DNA from: Physcomitrium patens
Taxonomy: Eukaryota > Streptophyta > Bryopsida > Funariales > Funariaceae
Assembly (NCBI RefSeq): GCF_000002425.4
Contig: NC_037274.1
Span: 15,290,561 to 15,354,560, forward strand
Direction of reading: 5' to 3'
Length of the DNA: 64,000 nucleotides
Made by a program: the position numbers and the translations under genes. Within the stretch, counting starts at the first letter, position 1, and every line of letters begins with the position of its first letter. The notes beneath the pieces were generated by a model. That model was not told where the DNA came from, ran no database searches, and saw only the letters and a list, made by a program, of their open reading frames with translations. This document shows positions 24,102 through 34,740 of the stretch, piece by piece.

Positions 24102-24290
24102 ATTATAAATTCAGGTACTACTAAGCACATGACACTATACAAATATTCATTTAACACTTATAAAGAAATTCTAGCAATCAAAGTTTGGTTGGGAGACAAT
24201 GGCATGGTACAAGCCATTAAAATTGGATCCAATGTTGTAGAAATTTTTATAAAGGACAAAATCAAGTCAAAAGAAGTCTTACAAGTGCCA

Positions 24291-24329
<39 letters not shown>

Positions 24330-25400
24330 AAAAAATAAAAAATAAAAAACTCTTTTTGGTGAGCAAACCTATATCAGTTAGTTGTAAGATTCAATTTAAT
24401 AAGAATGGATGTTTTGTAAAGACATTGGATGGATAACATATTTCCAAAGGCTTTAGAGATGGCAACCTCTACTTCATCAATTACAAGAAGGTGAATAAAG
24501 TAAAAATGGCAATGTTTGCTAATTTTTTACAAGACCAAGACAAGTTTGGAATTTGACATCAATGACTTGGTCATTTAAATACCAAAAGTATGAAGGAGCT
24601 CCAATCCATAGTAAATGGCTTAGATCTTGGTTAATTTAGCCATAATACCTTAATACTTGCTTGTAAAGATTATATACAAGGCAAACAAAAAAGATCTTCA
24701 TTTCTAAGAGGAGTTGTAACATGTACAAGCAAATTATTAGAGATTGTATATTTTGATGTTTGTGAACCAATGAAGATACCATCAATTAGAGGAGGAAGAT
24801 ACATTGTCACATTTATTGATGATTTTTCAAGAAAAGTGTGGATTTACATCATTAAAGTCAAGAGTGAATGTTTTTCAAGGTTTAAGGAATTTAAGGCTCT
24901 TATAGAGAAACAATGTGAGTGTAAGCTCAAAGTATTACACACGGATAATAGAAGTGAGTACATTTCAAAATATTTTGATGAATTCTTGAGGATTCAAGGT
25001 GTTGCAAGACAATCCTTTACTTCTTACATTTTACGACAAAATAGATTTGTTGAAAGAATAAATCACACCATTATGGAAATGATAAGAAGTATGCTTCATG
25101 CACAAAATCTTAGGCATGAATATTAGGTAGAAGCAATCGTAAATGCAATGTATATAAGGAATATATATCCAATAAAAGCATTCACATCAATGACTCCACA
25201 AGAAGCTTACAGTAGCAAGAAACCTTATATTTTACACATGAAGATTTTTGGATGAATTGTCTATGTAAAGGTACCAAATTGTATGAGGTCCAAACTTGAT
25301 GCAAAAAGTATAAAATGTGTGTTTGAAGGCATATAAATTAATATATTTAGAAACTAAGAAGATCATGAAGAATTGTGGTATAAAATTTTTAAAGCATAAG
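24102..25400 (+). pseudogene. Copia protease and integrase remnant
   Basis: A protease start is seen at 24105-24135 as NSGTTKHMT, where the active DSG triad reads NSG. Pre-integrase HLNTKSMKELQS appears near 24570. The integrase core at 24770-25126 keeps FIDDFSRKVW and HTDN, the first two acidic residues, and a later FVERIN glutamate. A (TA)n run at 24293-24322 and several stops interrupt it. Confidence 0.85.
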
Positions 25401-25949
25401 AGTGCTTATAAACACTTGAAGATATGTCCAAGTGAGAATAATGGTGTATTTGTATATACATCTTTAATTTCAAAATAAAAATAAAAATAAAAATGATGGC
25501 ATTGATGAGGTTAGAAATTCAAATCAAGATCAAGAGATAAAGAAGGTAGACCATAATGTGCCTACAATTGCTAGAACTAGCAATGAAAACAATGAAGATA
25601 TTGAAGAAGATGATGATACTAAGGAATATCAATCTTTGAATGTAAAGAATCAAGTTTTAAGAGTAAAAAAGCTTGCAAGCAACCTTAGAATGAAAGGAGG
25701 TGAAGCTTCATCAAGTGAAAGGAGATATCTTTTGAGAAATAGAAAACAACTTGGTGCATGGTGGAAGAATCACATTTTTTCTTAAGTAAGTGAAGAACAT
25801 ATTAATATAGCACTCCTTGTTGATCCATTGACTTTATATGATGCAATAAAGTTTGTAAATGCTATGAAGTAGGAGAATGCTATGAAAAAAGAATAAAAAT
25901 TACTCATGGACAATGGAACATGAGAATTGACTCAACTTCCATCAAATTA

Positions 25950-27380
25950 TTCTTCAATTGGTTGTAAGTAGGTGTTTAGAATTAAAAAGGATGCAATGGG
26001 CAATGTTGTGAGATACAAGTCTAGATTGGTTGCCAAAAGCTATTCACAAGTTGCTAGCATTGATTTCAATGAGACATTTTTTTTTTGGCCAAATTCACCA
26101 CCGTTATAACCATTATTGCAATTAAAGCAATAATAGACTTAGAAATATATCAAATAGATGTCAAGATTGCTTTCTTGAATTAAAAGTTGGAAGAAGACAT
26201 CTACATAGATCGACTTCAAGGATTTGTAGAAGAAAGATAACAACATCTTATTTATAAGTTTAAAAAAGCCTTGTATGGACTTAAGCAATCTTCAACGGCA
26301 TGGTGCCAATACATTGATACATTCTTTCTAAATGAAGGATTTAGAAGGAGTAAATCTTATCATTCCTTGTATGTGATGCAATTGAGTGAATTTATATTCA
26401 TTATCATCCTCTATGTTGATGATTTGATCATTTTAACCAATATTATAAAGATGATGGATTGGTTGAAGGAAAAGTTTAAAAAGAAGTATGAGATGAGTGA
26501 TTTGGAAGAACTTTATAATTATTTTAGAGTGGAGTTTATGAGAGATCATGCTAAGAAGACCATTACAATGAGCCAAAGAAAGTACATTAAAGAAGTATTG
26601 AAACAATTCAATATAGAATAATATAAGCCTATTAAAACACCTTTGGAGATCAATTTGAAGTTGATGAAGCTTACAAATGAAGAATTTGCTGAAGTCAAAG
26701 ATCAAATGTAGGGTGTTCCATACAAAGTAGTAGTGGGTTCACTTATATATGCAATGGTTGGTACAAGAGTAGATTTTGCATATGTGGTGAATATTATGAG
26801 CCAACACATGTCAAAAGCTGGAGAAATCTATTGGAAAACTATCAAAAGGATTTTGATGTACTTAAAAGGTATTTTATATTTTAAATTGTGCCTTGGAGAT
26901 GAAAACATTAATTTCCATGGTTATTGTGATGCAAAGTGGATTGGAGATGCAAATGATAGAAGATCAATAATGGGACATGTGTTTTTTGTTGGAGTGGGAG
27001 TTATTTTGTGGAATTATAAAAGACAACCAAAAATTGCAAGATCAACAATGGAAGCGAAGTACATGGCAGTAAACCATGGTGCAATAGAAGCAATATAGCT
27101 AAAACAACTTCTGGATGACATTAGAGTATTGAAAATGAAAGCAATTCCAATAGAGTGCAACAGTTAAGGATGTCTTGCAATTGCAAAGAATCCAAAGCAT
27201 CATTCAAAGACCAAACACATTGACATTCAATATCACATCATAAGAGAGAAGATTTAAATGAGAGTAATCAATATGAAGTATTGTGCAACAGAAGACATAC
27301 TTGTTGATTTATTGATGAAGGCATTAATAAAAGATAGATATCACATGTTGACAAAGATATTAGAATTAAAAGTCTTTTGA
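25950..27380 (+). pseudogene. Copia reverse transcriptase and RNase H remnant
   Basis: Reverse transcriptase: a KARLVA-like block near 26015, the Copia stretch KALYGLKQSS at about 26265-26294 and an intact YVDD at about 26413-26424. RNase H: the FHGYCDAKW block near 26917 and the C-terminal SKTKHIDIQYH near 27210. Stops interrupt the frame at several points, including after AFLN (near 26180). The gene once copied element RNA to DNA; it cannot now make a full-length enzyme. Confidence 0.88.
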
Positions 27381-27398
27381 CGAATAACAAAGTGAGAG

Positions 27399-27830
27399 TG
27401 TTTAAGTATATAAGTAAAAATTAAAATAAAATAAGTTATTTTGTAATAGATATTAGTTTAGATAAGTTGCTAATGGTCAAAGGATTGACTCTAGGTGGTT
27501 AAAAGGGGCATCTTATGAATATAAGATGACATCAAGGACGAAGAATCAAAGTCAAGAAGATAAAGTATGAACTAGAAAATATCCAAAGACTAGGTAAGAG
27601 TAATTAGTATTTGATATAAGATATTTTTGTGATTAGTAAGATGCCAAAGGATTCTAAGACCATATATATAAAAGTCAAAGAGTAGAAGTTGTCTTCTAAG
27701 ATAGCAACCACCACCTATAAGTATTGGGTGTTGGAAGTAAAAAAACATCTTATTCCATACTCACTTTGTATACAACCTTATTGATGCTAAGTGTTGTTAC
27801 TTTATAGTGCTTGTTTTTTAATAATAATAT
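27399..27830 (+). repeat. 3' LTR of the Copia element, truncated
   Basis: It begins TGTTTAAGTATATAAG after a purine tract. It matches the 5' LTR up to about 27830, where similarity stops about 100 bp before the expected end. It has one 46-bp unit instead of three. Confidence 0.82.
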
Positions 27831-28352
27831 GGTCTATCTTTCTAATAAACTAAATTTTTTTTAAAAATCAATTCTAAAAATTCATAAATAAATAAATAAA
27901 TCAAACACTATCTTTGATTTGTTGTATATTGATACTTGCATGTTAAACTATGATCATTTTTTCCAATTGGAAATTGATCTTGCTATTTGGTTTTTAGTTC
28001 AAATTGATTCTTAATTTAAAGAAATAAAATTCTAAAAGTATATGAATATACATATCAATTATTTATTACATGTTTAAAAACTATCAATCAAGAGCTTAAT
28101 ATTTTCTGTTACAACTATTAAAAATTATAAAATTTTGTAATATTACAACAATAATATATTGTATATAAATATATTGAATTCTTATAAATTTTATTGTATG
28201 AAGAGTGTACAACTTCTTTAGATCTAACTGATTTGACTCAATATTGTGGGATCCTAAAAATTCTAAATGCATCTAAAGAATTTCCATATTAGAACAAACA
28301 TTATGTTTTGATCACTTTCAAATATTTAAAAATATGTAACTATATATTTATG

Positions 28353-28390
<38 letters not shown>

Positions 28391-28578
28391 TTAAAAATAT
28401 ATCTTTTTATAGTTTTATTAAAAAAATCAGAATTTCCTAGAAGTTTTATATGAAGATATGATTTTAGTCTAAAATACCTGTTTTAATATCTTTGATTATT
28501 TATATATTTTTTAATTATCTTGTATGTAACAATGTGAAATATAATACATTGAATTTTTGTGATAGAAATATTTAAATA

Positions 28579-28613
<35 letters not shown>

Positions 28614-28920
28614 TCTTACGAAAGCACCATGTGTTTGTAAAAACACATTTGAGTGATTTTTAAATCTTAATTTTTTTCAAAACATTCCTACAAATATTAT
28701 TATAAATAGAAGTATTACTAAAGTCTATTTATATATTATTTTTATTTTTTTCTATACTAAATTTAATATCTTTTAAAAATATCTTATTAAAAATAGTCAA
28801 TTTGATTTCTTGGACTATCTATGTGAATTTTCATAATCTTATTCATTCATAGATATCTTAATAATTGATAGATTATAATATGATATAATATAATTTTACA
28901 TATTTTGTACAAAAAATCCA
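27831..28920. other. AT-rich spacer
   Basis: Two long (TA)n tracts at 28355-28387 and 28582-28612. No gene seen. Confidence 0.6.
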
Positions 28921-28959
28921 AATCCAAGCACATTTGGATGAATGAATGAACGAGAAAAA

Positions 28960-29311
28960 GTGCCACATTCAAAACATCTCTTGCTAAACCCATATTGGTC
29001 AATCCCAGGTATAGAAATGCTCCTGACTGCAATCTAAGGCACAAGCATGCAAGATGCCGACGCACAAGATTATCAATTTTTGTTAGTTCCTGTAGCTCCC
29101 TTTCACTGAGCCTTCTTTTGTTGCTTCCTCCATCCAGCCTCAGCATGGAGTTTAACGCCGATGTATGCCGATACCCCACATTCTGCATCGGACACATTCT
29201 ATATCTCACTGCTTCTGTTTCGGTGTAGAAGTTTTGCATCGTATTTGAGAAGTGTGGATGGTCGCCACTCTGATCATCATGCTTGCACTCTTTTGAGAAG
29301 GTCAACTCCAT
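28960..29311 (-). other. Possible calcium-uniporter-like C-terminal segment, doubtful
   Basis: An open minus-strand frame contains RRLSERELQELTKIDNLVRR, then a hydrophobic stretch and LARDVLNVALF. In plant mitochondrial calcium uniporters a similar order occurs: a basic coiled coil, LVRR-like residues, a membrane span with AFxxLT, then WDVMEP before the second span. Here the pore motif is not conserved, and the frame runs into AT-rich DNA below 28960. It may be a decayed gene end or chance resemblance. Confidence 0.2.
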
Positions 29312-31200
29312 GAAATTCTCGATTTACACCCATTACATTTGCCTAGTTCACGCGAACCTCGATCCTGCCTGATGCTGAAGGATTACAGACCTTTCCGGAA
29401 ACACAAAACCTTGATTCATTAACAACGCAATGGCAGACACGGGCCGCTGGCTTGAGGAGCCACAACTAATCGGTCCTGCACTGATTAGGTGCTCCGTCCC
29501 ATACTACGGTGTGCAGTGGAAACGCCAAAGGTCACGTCGACCGTAATAAGCTTCTAACCTCCGACCAGTGTCTGCTCACGTTTAAAACAGGATTCTGATT
29601 TCCGTGCATTGTCTCGCACATTCACCATGTGTTTGTTTTATTTTTAATGCAGGAATGACAATATTGCAGTGTATGATGTGCAAAAAGCTTGGACTGGTTT
29701 TCGAACCATGCACGTGATAGCGCATGGAAATGGCATGTGACCCGCTGGGTCTGGCTCGTAAACAAAGGGGTTATTTCCCTCGCATGATTGGGAGTAGAAT
29801 GGGATGAGCTCGCCTGCCCGAGCCTTCGCCTCATCTGGCTTCCACCAGCTTCTCCAGCCGACTTCACCATCTCCTGTACAACCAGTTACTTACCTGACTG
29901 TTACTTTGATCAATCCACAGACGTCTACACCGGAATGCATTGCGTTGTTGTCACAGATCCGTTCCACGCCGTTCGATTCAATTGATACACAGAATATAGG
30001 ACATGATTCAGTTCTTCTGCCGTTTCAACCTACCAACTGCTTGGACCCTCAATCGGATCACTCTGAACTGGCGATGACATTCCTCCATTTGACCAGTGTA
30101 CAAACTCTGGATTCTGGGAAAATTTCGGTTCACACCGCCTGATTTGACAACGCGTGCGATAAAAACATCGATGGATACACTGCCTGGAACACCTTGCGTT
30201 TCAAACCTCAACAGAGCAGCCGTCAACTTTCCCTGCCTTGATTCAACCAATCTAGCTGGCTAAGTTTATTGCCAGCCACAGTGAAGTCCTAGATGGAGTT
30301 GACGACAACGTCATAGCCCTAAACAAACCTTGTCAAAACTCACCAAAACAAGGATCCACGTTTCCCCAGGTTCTTAATCCCTCGCCAAGATGGTCGAGTT
30401 CTGCATTCTGCGTTATTTCTCCAACCCACAGAACGCCAAGTTAACCGATCGAGCTCGTCAAAAATGGAACTCAACCAGTGTGCACATCAGTCCATTTCAG
30501 TGTGCACAAATCCAACATTGCCACCACAAGAAACGCACCCAAGTGTCCGTGCTCTGGAGTCTCTGCCCTTGAAGCCACTGTCCTATCCGACTAGAAATTC
30601 TTGAAGGTGGCGTCGAGGTTCAGATCTTAGTATCTCCGTTCAAATCATCAACAGCAGCTGCTGCTGCTGCTGTTGCTGCAGCAGGGCCTGCAAGATGTGT
30701 ACTGCAGTCGGCTCTGCAGCGACTGCAGCACAAGCTCAGTCCATTCTGACAGAGCTCCAGCACTTCAATCTGAGCCCTGCAAGACTTGGACAGCTCAAGG
30801 ACAGACAAACTCCCTGAGCTGAGTCCGTGTCCAGGTCATGCTCATGAGCTCTGTCTCTACTCATTTCTCTGCGCATGCTCCTCATTCGCCATTCCAGCAA
30901 CAAACAAACAAACAACCAAGTTAGCAAGCAAGCACATCGACTAAGTTGCATGCAACTGCAGCAACTGTGTGCATGGAGCTGAAGAACGCCGCTCATACTA
31001 CACCAATCTACCAGAAGAAATATATGTATGTATGTATGTATGTGTATATGTATATATATATAGTTTAACCAATCCTGTTAGAATTGTGTGAGTTTTTCTG
31101 CCACCTGATCTTCCACTAGCCAACAATTCTAAGGAAAAACATTGACTGACAGTTTGGTTTTGTGTTTACAGATAATTGATGATTCTGTGGGAGGGTGGGT
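29312..31200. other. GC-richer island without a recognised gene
   Basis: Base composition resembles the gene islands, but no frame over about 115 codons stands out and no family motif was recognised. A CAG/CTG-rich palindromic stretch lies at 30652-30684 and a TATA-like run at 31047-31062. It may be a decayed gene, a non-coding RNA locus or untranslated exons. Confidence 0.4.
30652..30684. repeat. CAG/CTG repeat with self-complementary ends
   Basis: CAGCAG, then CTG repeats, then CTGCAGCAG; the stretch can form a hairpin on either strand. Confidence 0.8.
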
Positions 31201-31916
31201 ATAGTGTTGTTTATGATATTTTGTTTAGGAGATGGGTGAGAGTGCAAAATTTGATGTGATTTTTTCTTAGTGTTGGTTTGGAGTACTGAATGTGTAGAAT
31301 ATTCTTGGAAGTTTGAGTTAGCAAACTTCCAAGAATTAGTTTGACTTTATGAATAACATGTGTGGATTGTGATTGTTTTAGGGGAATGTTAAATAAACCC
31401 ATGCTTTTACTAAATTTACCTATCTTGATGAAGAATATGATAATTTTGGTAATGTTTTTGTTAAAAACATAATTCAACGTCAATGATCTTGCCACCGAAT
31501 GTATGACACCGCCCCTGCTTATTTTTCTCAGAGTAAACAAACTCTATGCAGTTTCATTCACTGCCTGTTTGATATGCATAGTTTGGAAGGTCCCGACATT
31601 AACTTTGAAAATCAGTACTCACCGAAGCAAGATGTTTGAACCTTAGACACGGCATAAATCAGCTTGAAACATTCCATCAATGAGCACATCTTGAGCCTGA
31701 ACTGATGCAGTTCGGAACCGACAGTAAACTCAAGATGTGAATTGCCCGAATGATCAACACAACGCATGTCCTGCGGCTTCTTCTACTCGGCATCGTTGTA
31801 CAAGCCTCAAACACCTCATTGAATTTCTCAAACAAAGACAGAAAGCTAGATCATACAGTAAAAGTAGAGCCTACCGTAACACGGTTTTTCCATGTCGCTG
31901 TGAAGTTTTAATCCAC

Positions 31917-33262
31917 CTATGTTTTGAGCAATTTAGGTTCAATCTCCTCTAAGGTTAAGCCTTTGGTCTCAGGTACATATACAACTATGAACGCAAGTGC
32001 AATTACGCTAATGGCAAAAAAAATTACAAAGGTGAAGGTATCACCAACCAGGGTATCTTGTAATGGAGCAAACGCCAAGGCAACGATGGCGTTCGAGCCG
32101 AAATTGATAAGAGTGGTGACGCTGAGTGCAAGCCCTCTTGACCGAAGTGGAAAGATTTCGGACACTATCAGCCAGTAGCCCCGCCAATAAGCAATGGCCG
32201 ACGCCCGAGCTTGTCCACGTACAGCACCGCAATAATCGTCATGATGAGTTTGTAGAAACCCAGAAGCACAGACAGCTGCGTTGCATCTGAGGCAGCGGAG
32301 AATCCTGCGTTTTGCAAAATGGGTGCAGCGTAGTAAAGCACGCTCGGTTGGCCAGTATATTGTTGGAAAAACACTAGCCCACCGCCTACAATAAGAGCTT
32401 TGAGGTTCACCCCTTGAAAAAGCTCAATGAAGCTAACATTCATATCTCCACCTTCACAAGCAGCCTTCAATACCCGCCAAGTCTCTCGAGTTTCAAACTC
32501 AGCGGTTTCAGTAGAGCAATGGTTGCCCCTAAGCTTCTTGTGGGCAATAGAGGCCTGCTTTTTGAGATCCCATCCTTCCTCCTCATTCCCTTTTACTGCT
32601 CTCAGGAGCAGCCATCTAGGGCAAGGTGGGAGCCACCACATGCCAAGCCCCATGACAGCTGCTATAAGCGCCGAAAACCCGAACATGAAACGCCAACCGC
32701 CAACGGAGTCAATCTCCCACCATCCGATGAGGTATCCCAGCAATGTACCTACCACTATGAGAGCCTCCTTGAGCGATACAAGAGTTCCTCGAATCTCACT
32801 CGGGGAAGTCTCCGCAATGTACATCGGCGCCGCGTGCATCGCAAGACCAATCCCGATTCCAAAAATCAAACCTGAAAATTGGAGCGAGAGCTGAAATAAG
32901 AGCGCCCACAATATAAAAGATCGCCGCTGTCATGAGCTCTCTCCTCCGCCCAAGGAAATCCGCAAACTTGAATGCCGGAATTGACCCCAATATTGCACCA
33001 TATAGCGAACCACTAACGATCAAACCCTGCTGCAACGACGTCAAATTGTACCAGTCGGTTCCACTGAGCACAGGCGAGGAAATAGGAACGGAGGCTCCGG
33101 ATGCCGCGCCTATGTCGTAACCAAACAAAGATCCCCCCAATGCTGGAAACAAAAATGGCAACGCCACTGACGCCCATGTGTACACCCCATCACACGATTA
33201 TCAGGCAACAGAGGCTCGCGAGTGTCCACCTCCCTCTCTACGTCCACATCCAGAGATCCCAT
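31917..33262 (-). pseudogene. Intronless, broken copy of a D-xylose-proton-symporter-like sugar transporter
   Basis: The family moves sugars across membranes in 12 spans (major facilitator). The locus starts at the ATG at 33262 (MGSLDVDVEREVDTREPLLP, an N-terminus like plant At5g17010-type proteins). A frameshift near 33185-33200 precedes YTWASVALPFLFPALGG. Signatures follow: FGYDIGA, DFLGRRRE, MYIAETSPSEIRGT, QQYTGQPSV, DKLGRRPLL and finally PETKGLTLEEIE with a stop at 31917-31919. Two further lesions exist. Near 32870-32882 a short piece after ALAP is missing and the frame changes. Near 32165-32180 GGAT is followed directly, in another frame, by WLIVSEIFPL, leaving out roughly 40-55 residues of membrane-spanning sequence. 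No introns are visible, whereas plant relatives have many. A processed copy of a mis-spliced RNA, or simple decay, would both fit. Confidence 0.85.
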
Positions 33263-33833
33263 GGCTGCACACAAATGCTATGAAATCCCATACGCTGCCA
33301 ATTCACAAGAACTCGTCAACAATCTGTTACATAAATGTTTCTGTCGAGGTCCACCTGAAAGACTCAGGGGAGTTACTCCCATCGGTCTCACATGATACCA
33401 GTACGTGGGTTGACGAAAATCGTGCAAGACCATCTCGGACAATAAAGCGGCGACAACGATCGAGTTAAGCGGTGAACAAGTGGAAGCGTGTTGAGAAGAA
33501 ATCGGGCCACGCTGAAAACCTTGATCGATCTCGTGAACAGCCAAGAAATCATTGCCCAGTTTAAAGCTACAAGTTTGCACACGCCGATATAGCTATCCTT
33601 GGAAATTCTGGAGGACAGGGAAAAGCCACGCGAATCAACTTGCAAACAAAAAGTGCACATGAAAAGGGACCCACCGCTGCTTTCTAATTCCTTAATTTCT
33701 GTATGATGGGAAAAAGTGGAAAAAAAAGCATCAGACATGTCCCAAAAGTTTCAAGAACAAAGTGGTCCAACTGGCCTGCAACCCGTCTCTCTCTCGATCA
33801 TCGCGACATTTATGTCGTCGACGTTTGGATTGA

Positions 33834-33842
33834 TATATAAAA
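33834..33842 (+). promoter_or_regulatory. Candidate TATA box
   Basis: TATATAAAA, followed about 73 bp later by an ATG with a pyrimidine-rich leader. It suggests a plus-strand transcription start near 33865. Confidence 0.4.
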
Positions 33843-33914
33843 CTGGCTAAAATGCCAGTTACCTTGTATTCACCCGAATCTGATTGTCATTCCCTTCCTC
33901 TTAAACTCACAGTT

Positions 33915-34007
33915 ATGGCGATGGCCACTGTTAAAGTTGAGGTCAAGAAAGTGAGGCAAGGCGCTTCAATAAGCTATCATGAAGAACTTGATTGTTGTGA
34001 GGGATAA
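33915..34007 (+). CDS. Short open frame behind a TATA box, unrecognised
   Basis: Thirty codons from ATG at 33915 (MAMATVKVEVKKVRQG...) to TAA. The leader, TATA box and start context look like a real transcript, and the peptide is Lys/Glu/Val-rich and unlike AT-rich noise. Further open frame lies at 34030-34218, so it could be a first exon. I know no family for it. It may also be an untranslated fragment. Confidence 0.25.
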   Translation: MAMATVKVEVKKVRQGASISYHEELDCCEG

Positions 34008-34214
34008 TCTGTAAACATTCACAGAACACTTGACCATGTGGCCTTCACCAAGATCAGTGTCCAGGATTCCAAATTTAGGAGCGTATTGCTGCGAGGAATA
34101 TCAACCACAAAATTATATTCTGCATGTGTCTGATTTCATTGATACTTTGTTGGACGGCGTGTTGAAGTTCTTCTCGGTAGAGAGACCTCCCAAAGCTGCA
34201 GCAATTCACCATAA

Positions 34215-34740
34215 CTAAAGTAAGAGATTTTCTACAGACGGTAGACGAGTCCGGAGTTTTCTTGTCATTATCTCTCTGAGTTGGATGTTTTCCTCAGTGC
34301 AAAGGTAGATGTTGTCTAGACTGACTAATGCCTTATCATTAATCAACTCCTCTCGTAATGAATTTCGCTCTGCTCTCTTGCCAATTAATCTCGAGCCTTG
34401 TATACACATTATGAACCTAGACAGAAATTGTATTTTAGCATTAGTCCCGAGTCACTGCAGATATCAAGTCGATAAGAAAAAAGGTTAAGCAGCTCACAAC
34501 TGAATTTCTCACACTGGTATGTTCATCCCGCATAGACGATCGCTTCTGCTTTAGTATCTGCATTGCACGAAGATTATGTCACAGTGCACAAATGGACGTG
34601 AAATGGGATATACATCTCCTTAATTGCTTCTGTGAAATTAACAAGAAATTGTTCGAATTCGTGCTGTTACGCTTTCTACAGCATAGTATGGACCATCAAT
34701 GCATTTACTAAAACATATTGTGAATGTGTTGAACTCTTAC
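34215..34740 (-). other. Possible terminal exon or 3' region of the Toc64-like gene
   Basis: The last recognised exon ends with a GT donor at 34740-34739, so more transcript should follow. An open frame at 34409-34215 is Leu/Arg/Glu-rich but shows no TPR motif. Canonical Toc64 has three TPR repeats at this end. Confidence 0.3.

Larger units (their letters stand above)
22130..27830 (+). mobile_element. Degenerate Ty1/Copia LTR retrotransposon
   Basis: Order: 5' LTR, primer site, gag, protease, integrase, reverse transcriptase, RNase H, 3' LTR, all on the plus strand. Integrase precedes reverse transcriptase, which defines Copia. A candidate primer site TGATATCA at 22746-22753 follows the 5' LTR, and a purine stretch (AAAGTGAGAG) ends just before the 3' LTR at 27399. 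Every domain is broken by stops or frameshifts, so it is non-autonomous. No target-site duplication was found; the 3' LTR is truncated. Confidence 0.92.

Noticed and set aside
32414-32894. Two plus-strand frames of about 155 codons
   Set aside because: Antisense shadows of the sugar-transporter copy.
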